A stretch of DNA of 64,000 nt, taken from assembly GCF_910594985.1 (NCBI RefSeq), contig NZ_CAJVCE010000002.1, positions 124,001 to 188,000 of the forward strand, in the 5' to 3' direction. Positions 9,599 to 19,056 of this stretch are shown here, piece by piece. The DNA is from Paenibacillus allorhizosphaerae. Lineage in GTDB: Bacteria > Bacillota > Bacilli > Paenibacillales > NBRC-103111. A model generated the notes under the pieces. That model saw nothing but the letters and a program-made list of their open reading frames with translations. It did not search any database and was not told where the DNA came from. Position 1 is the first letter of the stretch. Each line of letters starts with the position of its first letter. Made by a program: the position numbers and the translations under genes.

Positions 9599-9602
9599 TG
9601 CA

Positions 9603-10484
9603 GTGATTCTTTGCGAAGGACTCGTCAAAATATATAAAACCGACGATATCGAGGTCGTTGCGCTGCAAGGGCTGAACATTTCGGTTACCAAGGGCGAGAT
9701 GATGGCGATTATCGGCAATAGCGGAAGCGGCAAATCGACGCTGCTGAACATCTTAGGCGGGCTTGATCGGCCGTCGGCCGGCCAGGTGCAGGTCGGCGAG
9801 TGGAATTTGCTTAAGATTACCGATGAGGAACTGGTTCGCTACAAACGTGAAACGGTCGGCTTTATCTGGCAAAACAACGCGCGAAATCTTGTTCCTTACC
9901 TGACCGCTTTGGAAAATGTGGAGATGCCCATGATGCTGAGCGGCAAGTATGACCGTCCCTATGCGAAGCAGCTGCTGGAATGGGTCGGCCTGAAAGAGCG
10001 TGTGAACAACAAGCTCCAACAGCTGTCCGGCGGGGAGCAGCAGCGTGTCGCCATTGCGATTGCGCTCGCTAACCGTCCCTCAATGCTGCTTGCCGACGAG
10101 CCGACAGGCTCGGTCGATACGCGTACTTCCGATATGATCATGGACATATTCCGTCGTTTCAATAAGGAGCTTGGCGTAACCATCGTGATCGTAACGCACG
10201 ATATGACGCTTGCGAGCAAGGTGGACCGGGTCGTGGCGATTCGGGACGGAATGACGAGCACCGAATTCATTAAGCGCAATCCGAACCTGGATCAAGCTGC
10301 AGAGGAGACTCCGGCCGGAAAAGGCACGATTCATGACGTTCATGAGGAATATGTGGTGCTGGACCGGGCCGGCCGGCTTCAAATTCCGAGAGCCTACTTG
10401 CAGACGCTCGGGATCGACGGCAAGGCGTCCATGGAATTCGACGGCGAGAAGATTATTATTCGTCCGCCCAAAGCATTACGGTAG
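9603..10484 (+). CDS. ABC ATP-binding protein with C-terminal AbrB-like domain
   Basis: It is the second ATPase of the cassette. Walker A GNSGSGKSTLLN, signature LSGGEQQRVAIAIA, Walker B MLLADEPTGSVDT and the H-loop VTHDM are complete. The ATPase fold ends near residue 225. After a linker, residues about 245-290 read VVLDRAGRLQIPRAYLQTLG and then a short beta strand pair ending IIIRPP. This is the pattern of the SpoVT/AbrB swapped-hairpin fold (GR-x-IP-x3-R/Y-x3-LGI). The GTG start is 4 bases after the permease stop, with GAGAGGAG upstream. Pairing with the same permease as the first ATPase, perhaps as a heterodimer, is inferred from the operon. Confidence 0.85.
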   Translation: MILCEGLVKIYKTDDIEVVALQGLNISVTKGEMMAIIGNSGSGKSTLLNILGGLDRPSAGQVQVGEWNLLKITDEELVRYKRETVGFIWQNNARNLVPYLTALENVEMPMMLSGKYDRPYAKQLLEWVGLKERVNNKLQQLSGGEQQRVAIAIALANRPSMLLADEPTGSVDTRTSDMIMDIFRRFNKELGVTIVIVTHDMTLASKVDRVVAIRDGMTSTEFIKRNPNLDQAAEETPAGKGTIHDVHEEYVVLDRAGRLQIPRAYLQTLGIDGKASMEFDGEKIIIRPPKALR

Positions 10485-10523
10485 GCGCAGGTTATTTTTT
10501 TCAAACCCAAGGGGGAAATCCAA

Positions 10524-12005
10524 GTGAACAAACCGTTAAAAAATGCCGTTTTATTATCCGCATGCGTCGGGTTGATGGTGCCTACGCTCGCAGCCTGCAG
10601 CAAGACGAATAATGCGAACGACAAGAAAGAGCAAGTTCTGCGCATCGCTACAAGCATGGGCTATAGTTCGGAAGATGAATGGTTCCGTCAGCGCTTCACG
10701 GATTTGTTCGAGTTTGCCAATCCGAATATTAAAATCGAGATGGTGGCTACGAACGATGATCGTTACATGTACGCTCCGCCGAAACCGGGTGAGCGCCCGA
10801 AAGACCCGATGGATAAGCTGAAAGAAGTGATGCAAGGCGACAATCCGCCGGATGTCGTCATGGTCCAGTACGAGCAGTTGACCGACCTGATCTCGAACAA
10901 TATGCTCACGCAGCTCGACCCGATGATCACGAAAGATAAATTCGATACGTCGGATTTTGTGCCTGCCGTCATCGACGGTCTTAAGAAAGTGGGCGAGGGT
11001 AAATTGTACGCCTTGGCGCCGACTTTCAGTTCCTCCGCCCTCATTTATAACAAAAGAATGTTCGACGAAGCCGGCGTTACTTACCCAAAAGACAAGATGA
11101 CATGGGAAGAGACGTTCGAGCTGGCCCGCCGCTTGGCCAAAGGAGAGGGGGAAAATCGCAAATACGGATTCTCCTTCTCCACGCAAAGCATGGGCGGGGA
11201 TATGTACTATGCGAGCCAAATGTATATAACGCCTCTGCAGCTTCGAATGTTCGATGAGAAAGCGGAAAAGATGACCGTCGACTCCGATCAGTGGGAGAAA
11301 GTATGGAAATCGCTGCTGCAGCTCAAGACGGAGAAGCTGATTCCGGAGCAGCAGGACCCTTCCTCCATGAAGGCCAGAATGATGCCCGGGTCGGCTGAGG
11401 ACTATAATCCGTTCCAGTATGACGATTTCTTGTCGGGACGCGTAGCGATGGCGATTATTAATTACGGCCAAATCAATCAAGTAACGAATGCCATGAAGAA
11501 CGCGCAAAACGTCAAAGGCTTCTCGCCTTTCGAATGGGACGTCGTCACGCTGCCGGTTCATCAGGAAGCGCCGGATCTGGGCGGGTATATCAGCATGGAC
11601 GGCATCATGGGGATAAACGCCAAATCGCAAAACGCGGATGCCGCATGGAAGTTCATCAAATTTATTAACAGCGAGGATTGGGCACGCCTTAAGGCCAGCA
11701 GTTCGTACCAGATCGTCTCCAGACAAAAATATATTAAGCAGAAGGATGGCGTGTCCATGAACATCAAGGCGTTCACGACATTGCTGCCCGTACCGCAAAT
11801 GGATTACAAGCTGTATCGCGATATGCCGGGTCTTCGCCAAGTGAACAGCATCGGTCAGCGTATGCTTCAAGAAGTCGTTCAGGGCAAAATGCCGGTTCGC
11901 GACGGGTTGAAGCAATGGCAGACCGAAGGAAATACGATGCTGCAGCAGCTTAAGGAGAACCCGAACGGGCCGGTCGGCGGTCCGAAAGGAATGATGATGT
12001 ACTAG
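10524..12005 (+). CDS. Extracellular solute-binding lipoprotein (sugar-binding-like)
   Basis: This protein has the length (493 aa) and segments of family-1 extracellular solute-binding proteins. It has a lipoprotein signal (LAACSK lipobox, Cys near residue 25), DVVMVQYEQLTDLI, ALAPTFSSSALIYNKRMFDEAG, and a C-terminal NADAAWKFIKFINSEDWA. Ligands are unknown. The context is odd: such proteins normally serve MalFG-type importers, but here the gene sits 39 bases after an exporter-type ATPase and 40 bases before a secreted protein, and no importer permease is near. It could be a sensor or a chaperone-like part of the exporter. Confidence 0.82.
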   Translation: MNKPLKNAVLLSACVGLMVPTLAACSKTNNANDKKEQVLRIATSMGYSSEDEWFRQRFTDLFEFANPNIKIEMVATNDDRYMYAPPKPGERPKDPMDKLKEVMQGDNPPDVVMVQYEQLTDLISNNMLTQLDPMITKDKFDTSDFVPAVIDGLKKVGEGKLYALAPTFSSSALIYNKRMFDEAGVTYPKDKMTWEETFELARRLAKGEGENRKYGFSFSTQSMGGDMYYASQMYITPLQLRMFDEKAEKMTVDSDQWEKVWKSLLQLKTEKLIPEQQDPSSMKARMMPGSAEDYNPFQYDDFLSGRVAMAIINYGQINQVTNAMKNAQNVKGFSPFEWDVVTLPVHQEAPDLGGYISMDGIMGINAKSQNADAAWKFIKFINSEDWARLKASSSYQIVSRQKYIKQKDGVSMNIKAFTTLLPVPQMDYKLYRDMPGLRQVNSIGQRMLQEVVQGKMPVRDGLKQWQTEGNTMLQQLKENPNGPVGGPKGMMMY

Positions 12006-12045
12006 ACTTGGCATTTTTTCAATTATGCAGGGAGGTAACAGCCAG

Positions 12046-14247
12046 ATGAACAGAACAAAACGCAACCGATCCAAAGCATACGTCCTGCTGCTCGCAGCAC
12101 TACTTACGCTCAGTTCCGCCGTTCCCGCTTTCGCAGCGGACGGCGGCGGGACGACGACTCCCGAGACTGGTGCCGTTTTCTCCACAGGTACTGCACCGAC
12201 CATCGGCACGATTAAGCTGAACGACTCGAGTTACTTCGAGCTCAAAAATGTTTCGTTGCTTCCGGCGCAAGGAAACAAAACAGTCACGTTTACGGTCACC
12301 GTAAATAACGGAAGCAGCAGCGACCTGCTCTTTATTGACTACTGGGTCCGATTAAAGACAACGACCGGCAATCAAATTTCGGTACATGTGCTGCCGCAGG
12401 ATAAGGACAAGAACCGGATTACCCCGAAGTCGAACCAGGATATCTCCTTCTACGCAACGGTTAACGCGGAAACGGAGCTAAAGGATTTGATCTTCGAATT
12501 CATCAAATGGGATTTCAGCCAGTCGAGCTTTGAACGCTCCATCGGGGAAGTGAAAGTTCCGGACGATTACAATATCGTTACGGCCCCCGGCGAGGCGAAT
12601 ACGATCCAAATCGCATCCAATCCGATCCAAACGACGATTAAAAAAGTGTACATGAGCCGCAACGAGAAAAACTATACGCCTACCGTCGTCCTTACACTCG
12701 AGAACGTAGGAAGTCGCAGCGTGGCGATTCCCGGCTATCAATACATGCTCAGAACGGCCGAGGGTTACATGTATCCTCTTGATGCCAAAGGGATCAAAGA
12801 CCTCAGCATCAACCCGAAGGTGAAAAAAGATATCGATCTGACGGGCTCCGTGCCCGTGACGGTTTCCACGGAAGGTTGGCAGCTTGTCATCGTACAAAAT
12901 GCCGCCGATCTCAAGATGAATCTCCCGATCGCGTTCTATGCGCTGCCGCAAATATCCGAACCGGACGCCGTCGATCTGGGCAAAGAATTCAGCTTTACCG
13001 TCGAGGACGGCTCTTATACGGCCATGCTGAACAGCGTTCAGCGGCTGCCGTGGGAGGATCAGGATATATTGGCGGCAGGCTTGACGCTTTCGAACCGAGG
13101 GCCTGAAGCGTTGCCGATTCCGAATTTGACAGGTTATTTTGAGCTGGACGATGCGGTGAAAGTGGAAGCAAAGCTGGTGCGGACGGACAAAGTGATCGGC
13201 TTGTCGCCGAATGCATCCGCGCAGTTTCAATTCGTCGGCAAAATACCTTACACTTACGAATTTGCCAAAGTGAAGCTCATACTTCAAGAGAAGCCGGAGT
13301 CCACCGGCAGTTCGGGATCGACCGGAAGCACATCTGAGGCGAGCGATTTGCTTGAATTTGTTCATCGCTCCGAGCTGATGCAGGTGCCTCATATGAATGT
13401 CGGCGAAACGCACAAATCGACCAATATTGGCCGGAAAACCGACTATAAAATTCATCGCGTCGTGACCTATACGGGCAATGCGAACGATACGTTTGCCGTT
13501 GAGCTTGAAACGGTCAATCAGGAGAAAAGGTCTGCCGATGTGACCAAGTTGGTTGCTCATTTCAAAACACTGGACGGCAATGTGTACCCGGCAACCGTTT
13601 CGGAAATTAAGAACAAGATTAACCCTGGGAACTCAGCGCTTTTGTTCTTATCAAGCAATATACCCAAAGACTTGGATACATCCGGGATGAGCATTACGAT
13701 CGGCGAGGCGGTTACAGAGGATAAGCTGTCGGAGAAGGACAAAACACCGGATGCCTATGTGAACGCGGCCGCATTCTGGCTGCCTGAGGGATCGGGTGAA
13801 GTGAAGCCGACTTTGAAGGATTTGGAGCTGGATCCGTACAAGCTGACGATCAACCGGATTTATACCCAACTTGACAGCCAAGGTGTACATCTAACGTTTG
13901 ATTATAACCTTATCAAAAATATGATGGCAGAGACGAACACGGAAGGTCGCAAGCTAATTATTGCGCTTGAAGACGAGGCGGAGAAAATCGACATTACGAA
14001 AGAGTTCGATTTCAAAGATTTTGAAGGAACCGGAACGCAGGGGGGAACTACAAATGTCGGTTCCGTTAGCGACGGCAGATTCAAGCTCGGAAGCTACAAA
14101 GACTTTAAAATTGACGTCAATGACAGCGACCTGATTTTTGATCTGCGTTTCCTCAAAACATACAAACTCAATGTTTACGATTCGTTCCAAGGTCAAAAAA
14201 GACTGCTCGCTTCTCAGAAGGTCGACTGGTTCGAAAGAACGGAATAA
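12046..14247 (+). CDS. Large secreted beta-repeat protein (exporter-associated, family A)
   Basis: I do not recognise a named family. The N-terminus is a Sec signal peptide (basic start, hydrophobic core, AFA-AD cleavage near residue 30), with no lipobox or wall anchor. The mature part has about four units of 110-150 residues with the same pattern. Each has a strand ending in N-x-G/S, then a I/VP-x-Y/L motif, a strand ending in T-x2-G-x2-Y, and then L/I-x-P before another strand (for example AIPGYQYMLRTAEGYMYPL). This resembles DUF4352/Ig-like folds. The ATG follows GGGAGGTAACAGCCAG. It is the last gene of the ABC cassette, before a terminator. A shorter relative ends the RND cassette downstream. 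Confidence 0.8.
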   Translation: MNRTKRNRSKAYVLLLAALLTLSSAVPAFAADGGGTTTPETGAVFSTGTAPTIGTIKLNDSSYFELKNVSLLPAQGNKTVTFTVTVNNGSSSDLLFIDYWVRLKTTTGNQISVHVLPQDKDKNRITPKSNQDISFYATVNAETELKDLIFEFIKWDFSQSSFERSIGEVKVPDDYNIVTAPGEANTIQIASNPIQTTIKKVYMSRNEKNYTPTVVLTLENVGSRSVAIPGYQYMLRTAEGYMYPLDAKGIKDLSINPKVKKDIDLTGSVPVTVSTEGWQLVIVQNAADLKMNLPIAFYALPQISEPDAVDLGKEFSFTVEDGSYTAMLNSVQRLPWEDQDILAAGLTLSNRGPEALPIPNLTGYFELDDAVKVEAKLVRTDKVIGLSPNASAQFQFVGKIPYTYEFAKVKLILQEKPESTGSSGSTGSTSEASDLLEFVHRSELMQVPHMNVGETHKSTNIGRKTDYKIHRVVTYTGNANDTFAVELETVNQEKRSADVTKLVAHFKTLDGNVYPATVSEIKNKINPGNSALLFLSSNIPKDLDTSGMSITIGEAVTEDKLSEKDKTPDAYVNAAAFWLPEGSGEVKPTLKDLELDPYKLTINRIYTQLDSQGVHLTFDYNLIKNMMAETNTEGRKLIIALEDEAEKIDITKEFDFKDFEGTGTQGGTTNVGSVSDGRFKLGSYKDFKIDVNDSDLIFDLRFLKTYKLNVYDSFQGQKRLLASQKVDWFERTE

Positions 14248-14269
14248 TATTTCATATCTTTTCATAAGA

Positions 14270-14320
14270 AACCGCTTCTGCGCTGCATACGTGAGGAATG
14301 TGTGCGCTGAAGCGGTTTTT
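14270..14320 (+). terminator. Terminator of the ABC exporter cassette
   Basis: AACCGCTTCTGCGC pairs with GCGCTGAAGCGGTT (one mismatch) around a 20-base loop and runs into TTTTT. It ends the six-gene operon. Confidence 0.85.
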
Positions 14321-14369
14321 GTCGTCTGCCAGCATATTTGAACAATTGGTTAAATTTGCAATGGCACTA

Positions 14370-14422
14370 TTGACACTTTTTTACATAACCATTATGTTCA
14401 TATCGTTAACAATATTGTTAAC
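14370..14422 (+). promoter_or_regulatory. Promoter of the RND cassette with an 18-bp perfect palindrome
   Basis: A perfect -35 TTGACA (14370-14375) is 17 bases from TATGTT (14393-14398). Six bases downstream of the -10 lies GTTAACAATATTGTTAAC (14405-14422), an exact 18-base palindrome overlying the expected start site. This is the usual place for a TetR/MarR-type repressor operator. No regulator gene is next to it. The 180-base leader to the pump gene has no other clear signal except a TATACT at 14497. Confidence 0.65.
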
Positions 14423-14586
14423 AGACGATACGAATATGACTCTTTTCATACGTACATATTACTTTTTTCACCTTACAGAAGCGGGCAGCCACAATTATAC
14501 TGAACAAAGATTTTATGGAAAATGAAGGGATGCAGGGAAATGCTTCGTCTAAGTAGTCAGCAATTCGTAATGGAGGAGTTAGAGAG

Positions 14587-17500
14587 ATGAATAAATTAAC
14601 CGATTTTTCCATGAAGAACATCACAGCGGTGATCATCATCGTCATGCTGTTGTTCGCCGGGGGAGCCTATGCTTCAACAACGCTTAAAGTAGAGAACATG
14701 CCGGACATTTCGTTCCCGGTCGTTGTGATCAGCACGCAGTATATGGCACCGCCCAAAGATGTACTCGAAGACGTGACCAAGCCGCTGGAGAAAGCGGTGG
14801 CCGGTCTGGAAGGCATCAAAAATTTGACTTCCACTTCAAGCGATAATTATTCCTCCATCGTCATTGAGCTGGAGCAGGATAAAAAGCCGGACGACGTCAA
14901 AAAAGACGTGGAAAGCCTCATAGCGAACGTCAAGCTGCCGCAGAGCGCGGAAAAGCCGAAAGCATCGACATTCGGCTTTGCGTCGGAGCCGGTGTATTAC
15001 TTGTCCGCCTATGCGAATAACGGCATGACGCAGCAAGATCTGGACAAAATCTACAAGGACGTTATTTTGCCGGGCTTTAACGGAATGAAAGGCATCGATC
15101 ACATCGATTCGATCGGCAATCAGGAAGCAGTGCTGAAGATGAAGATGGATGTGAGTGCGATCAACAATTACAATATGACGCCGGCGCAAGTATCGCAAAG
15201 CATCAAGTCGGCGCTGACGACGAGCCCGGCCGGATCGGTCGATTTTAACGGAAATAGCCAGATGGTTCGTGTCAAGAGCGATCTAAATACGATTTACAAT
15301 TTGGAAAACATGAAAATAATGACGCCGAACGGTGATACTTTGCTTCTGAAACAAATCGCCAAAGTCGAGGCCATTATGGAATCGGAATTTATGTCCAGGC
15401 TCAATGGACAGCCGGCGATCGGAATTCATTTGTACAAAACGAAAAACGCCAACACCGTCGAATTTGCCGCCGAAGCCGACAGACTGATGGACGGCTGGAA
15501 AAAGGAATTCCCGAACATTACATTCCATGCGGTGTACAACCAGGCGACCGACATTAAATCCTCGATTAGCGGCATGGTAAAAGAGGGCGGACTTGGGGCT
15601 ATATTGGCATCGATCATGATTCTGCTCTTCTTAAGAAACGTTCGCATGACGTTTATCGTACTGGTCTCCATTCCGTTATCCATTATGATCACGCTGCTCG
15701 TCATGGCACCGCTGGGAATTTCGCTTAACATTATGACGCTCGGCGGGATGGCGATCGCCGTCGGGCGGGTCGTCGACGATAGTATCGTCGTTATCGAGAA
15801 TATTTACAGTCAGCTCGTGAGAGCGCAGGAGCGCAATGAATCGGTCATTAAGCTGGCTACGGCGCAAGTGGCTTCGGCCATTACCTCATCTACGATTACG
15901 ACCGTGGGCGTGTTCGGCCCGATCGCATTCGTCAGCGGCGTGCTTGGCGAAGTATTCCGCCCGTTTGCCATTACGCTGTCCGTCGCGCTGCTATCGTCGC
16001 TTTTCGTTGCGGTAACGGTCATTCCGCTACTTGCCAAGCTGCTCGTGCTCCGCAGCAAAAATATTAAGACGCACGACGAGGCCGCTGTAGGCAAACTGTC
16101 GATGACGTATAAGAAAACGCTGCTCTGGTCGCTTAACAACCGGAAAAAAACGGCACTCATCGCTTTTCTGTTATTTGTCGTTACGGTTGCAGGTACGGTT
16201 CCTTTTTTGGCTACGTCTTTTATGCCGGAGAGCGAGTCCGATAAAATGATGCAGTTCAGTGTTAAAATGCCGCGTGAAACGACGATTGAAACGATGAACG
16301 AGAAAATAAAAGAGATTGAAGCGATGATGCGGGAATCGAAGGATCCGGCTGGCGAGCCGACCTTCGATTATGTGGAATCATTGGTCGGTTATAACGGAGG
16401 GACGGACCGGGTTGCGTACCGGACGATGTTTTTCGCTGCCGCTTCCGCTCATTCCGACGCCAAAAAAGTAGTAAAAGATTTTAAGGAGAAAATCTTATAT
16501 TTGCTGCCGAAAGGCTCCGAGTCCGAAGGCACGTTGATTTCCGCCGGGGGCCCTCCTTCCGGGGGAGCGGATTTCTCCTACATGTTGAAGGGGGACGATC
16601 TGGATCATTTGAAGCAGGGAGCAGAGATGGTCCGGAACAAATTGAAGGAATTCCCCGAGCTTTCCGACATTAAAGACAGCTTGAGCGAATCCAAGACGGA
16701 AGTTGAAATCGCAGTCGATCAAAATAAAGCGCGCTTGTTTGGTTTATCCTCCGCGCAAATTATGGATACCGTTCGCAGCTGGCTTGCGGAAGAGAAGCTG
16801 GGCGACTTGAAATTCGATAACACTACATTCGAAACGAAAGTGATGATCGATCCGAACTTTAAAAATTCAGTCGACAAAATCGGCAGATTCACGATCAAGA
16901 CGCCGACTGGTGCGACCGTGAGCTTGAATGAAATTGCCAAAGTGCGCCAGATCGACTCGCCGGTTGCCATTTCTCGTGAGAAACAGGAACAGTACGTAAG
17001 GGTTACGGCGAAGATCGACTCCGTCGATAAAGGCGGAGTCAGTAAAACAATCTCCGAAGCACTGAAGACGGTCCAATTTCCTTCCGGCGTCCGTACGGAA
17101 GTCAAAGGGGTTAGCGACGATATGCAGGAGAGCTTTAACCAAATGTTCGTGGCGATGGGCGCATCCATCTTCATCGTCTACCTGGTGATGGTGCTCGCAT
17201 TCGGCAATGCAAGCGCGCCGTTTGCCATCTTGTTCTCGCTGCCGCTTGCGGCGATCGGCGGCTTGCTCGGATTGCTCCTGACGAAGGAATCGGTTAATAT
17301 TACTTCCTTGATTGGCTTCCTGATGCTGATCGGCGTCGTCGTTACGAATGCGATCGTATTGGTTGACCGCGTCCAGCAGCTACGCGAGTCCGGTCATAGC
17401 GTCCGTGAAGCGCTCATCGAAGCGGGGATGACCCGGATGCGCCCGATCATTATGACCGCCGGTGCAACGATCATCGCGCTGATGCCGCTTGCAATGGGTC

Positions 17501-17697
17501 TGTCCAAAGGGACGTTAATCTCCAAAGGCCTCGCGGTCGTCGTGATCGGCGGGTTAACGACATCGACCTTGTTGACGTTGATCATCGTGCCGATCGTATA
17601 TGAAATGATCGAGAACATGAAAAATAGCGTGAGCCGCTTGATCCGCAAGAAAGAAAAGCCGGCCGCAGATCATCCGGTTGCACCCATTGCGCCGTAA
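14587..17697 (+). CDS. RND-family efflux pump (SwrC/AcrB-like)
   Basis: This 1036-aa proton-driven transporter has the RND plan: one helix at the N-terminus, a large extracellular porter domain (residues about 30-330), six helices (about 335-540), a second porter domain, and six helices at the end. The fourth helix contains GGMAIAVGRVVDDSIVVIEN, with the paired Asp residues of the proton relay. GPIAFVSGVLGEVFRPFA and RMRPIIMTAGATIIALMPLA are also family signatures. SwrC of B. subtilis (surfactin export) is the closest known type. The start follows GGAGTTAGAGAG. It is first in a three-gene operon with its own adaptor. Confidence 0.92.
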   Translation: MNKLTDFSMKNITAVIIIVMLLFAGGAYASTTLKVENMPDISFPVVVISTQYMAPPKDVLEDVTKPLEKAVAGLEGIKNLTSTSSDNYSSIVIELEQDKKPDDVKKDVESLIANVKLPQSAEKPKASTFGFASEPVYYLSAYANNGMTQQDLDKIYKDVILPGFNGMKGIDHIDSIGNQEAVLKMKMDVSAINNYNMTPAQVSQSIKSALTTSPAGSVDFNGNSQMVRVKSDLNTIYNLENMKIMTPNGDTLLLKQIAKVEAIMESEFMSRLNGQPAIGIHLYKTKNANTVEFAAEADRLMDGWKKEFPNITFHAVYNQATDIKSSISGMVKEGGLGAILASIMILLFLRNVRMTFIVLVSIPLSIMITLLVMAPLGISLNIMTLGGMAIAVGRVVDDSIVVIENIYSQLVRAQERNESVIKLATAQVASAITSSTITTVGVFGPIAFVSGVLGEVFRPFAITLSVALLSSLFVAVTVIPLLAKLLVLRSKNIKTHDEAAVGKLSMTYKKTLLWSLNNRKKTALIAFLLFVVTVAGTVPFLATSFMPESESDKMMQFSVKMPRETTIETMNEKIKEIEAMMRESKDPAGEPTFDYVESLVGYNGGTDRVAYRTMFFAAASAHSDAKKVVKDFKEKILYLLPKGSESEGTLISAGGPPSGGADFSYMLKGDDLDHLKQGAEMVRNKLKEFPELSDIKDSLSESKTEVEIAVDQNKARLFGLSSAQIMDTVRSWLAEEKLGDLKFDNTTFETKVMIDPNFKNSVDKIGRFTIKTPTGATVSLNEIAKVRQIDSPVAISREKQEQYVRVTAKIDSVDKGGVSKTISEALKTVQFPSGVRTEVKGVSDDMQESFNQMFVAMGASIFIVYLVMVLAFGNASAPFAILFSLPLAAIGGLLGLLLTKESVNITSLIGFLMLIGVVVTNAIVLVDRVQQLRESGHSVREALIEAGMTRMRPIIMTAGATIIALMPLAMGLSKGTLISKGLAVVVIGGLTTSTLLTLIIVPIVYEMIENMKNSVSRLIRKKEKPAADHPVAPIAP

Positions 17698-17765
17698 GAT
17701 CCGAAACGGACACGGACAAGAAACGTGAAAAACATTGAATTCAACAGGGAAGAGGAGAATTTTCA

Positions 17766-19019
17766 ATGAACCATACATTCGCACAAACATTAAAGCATGG
17801 CACGAAAGTCATCGGAGCGGTTATGATCAGCACCGCGCTTATGACGGGCTGCACGGGCAGCCCGGCCGCCCAGCCCGCGGCCAATGCGGCGGAACCGCAG
17901 CTGAAGACGGTGAAAGTCAGCAAGATCGAGAAGAAAAAGATCGGCGACCCGATCGAGCAGGTGGCAGACGTCATCTCCTCCATACAGATTGATATTGTGA
18001 ACAAGGTCGGGGGCGACGTGCAGGAGATTATGAAGAAGCGCGGAGACATGGTGGAGAAAGGGGAAGTAATCTTCCGCCTGGATCCGACCGATGTGCGGAT
18101 TGAAAAAGAAAAGGCGCAAATCAACTTAAACAGCACGCAGCAGCAGATGGTCAAAGCGCGCGAAGATTTGACTAACAGCAAGCAGGAACTGAGAAACGGA
18201 ATCACAAAGCTGGAGCAATCGATAAAAGATACCGAAAAAAACTACGCCAAAATGCGCAATGATTACGACTTGGGCCTTGTCACCAAATTCCAATTGGAGC
18301 AAATGGAAACGACGTTGAACAACTTGAAGCTCGACCTGGAAAGCTCGCGCAGCAAGCTGAAGACGTTGGAAAGCACCAACTCGCTTGCCCAGATGGAGCA
18401 GACACTGCAAACGTCGAACGTTACAATTCGCGAAAGCGACCGCACCTTGAACAATATGGAAGTCAAGGCTGCGGTTAGCGGCGTATTGACGGAGCTGCCG
18501 ATCGAAGTCGGGATGACGCTTCCGGCCGGCTTCAAAGCGGCGATGGTCCAACAGCTCGACCCGATCAAAATCAAAGCAGAGCTGACCGAGGAGTCGGCAA
18601 AGCTGGTTCGCGGAAAACAAGAACTGACGTTCTACATTCCAGGTACGACGGATAAAGTGAAAGGGAATGTGAGCTATTTGGCCGACGTCATGAGCTCTCA
18701 GTCGAAATCTTATGTGCTGGAGCTCGAAGTGCCGAATGCCGACCGCAAGTTGAAACCAGGAATGAAAGCGCAAATTTTGCTGACGGAAGAAAATGATCAG
18801 CAGGTCGTAACCGTACCGACGCTAAGCGTCGTGCGCGAAGGCGGAGATACGTTCGTATTCGTACTTGCGGGCGATCAGGCCGAGAAGCGTAAGGTGGAAT
18901 TGGGCCGCCTGAACGAGACGAACCAGGAGGTCATCTCCGGTATCAAAGAAGGCGAGCAGCTTATCGTGTACGGGCAAAACCAATTGAAGGACAAAGAAAA
19001 AGTGCAGCTTGCGAAGTAA
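17766..19019 (+). CDS. RND-pump membrane-fusion lipoprotein
   Basis: This is the periplasmic-adaptor homologue for the RND pump just upstream. The signal ends in the lipobox MTGC (Cys about 21), placing it on the outer face of the membrane. A lipoyl half (VNKVGGDVQEIMKKRGDMVEKG), a long coiled-coil hairpin (about residues 100-215), the second lipoyl half (VKAAVSGVLTELPIEVGMTL), and beta-barrel and membrane-proximal domains follow. The coiled coil is much longer than in the ABC-cassette adaptor, so the two are not recent duplicates. It lies 68 bases after the pump gene with AAGAGGAGAATTTTCA before ATG. Confidence 0.9.
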   Translation: MNHTFAQTLKHGTKVIGAVMISTALMTGCTGSPAAQPAANAAEPQLKTVKVSKIEKKKIGDPIEQVADVISSIQIDIVNKVGGDVQEIMKKRGDMVEKGEVIFRLDPTDVRIEKEKAQINLNSTQQQMVKAREDLTNSKQELRNGITKLEQSIKDTEKNYAKMRNDYDLGLVTKFQLEQMETTLNNLKLDLESSRSKLKTLESTNSLAQMEQTLQTSNVTIRESDRTLNNMEVKAAVSGVLTELPIEVGMTLPAGFKAAMVQQLDPIKIKAELTEESAKLVRGKQELTFYIPGTTDKVKGNVSYLADVMSSQSKSYVLELEVPNADRKLKPGMKAQILLTEENDQQVVTVPTLSVVREGGDTFVFVLAGDQAEKRKVELGRLNETNQEVISGIKEGEQLIVYGQNQLKDKEKVQLAK

Positions 19020-19056
19020 AATCGCGGCTGCGGCGATTGATAGGAGGAGAACCCAT

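Noticed and set aside
10554..12209. 551-aa open frame on the minus strand
   Set aside because: Shadow of the solute-binding protein gene; composition (Arg, His, Leu rich) is typical of antisense frames.
12478..13560. 360-aa open frame on the minus strand
   Set aside because: Antisense to the secreted repeat protein, no start signal.
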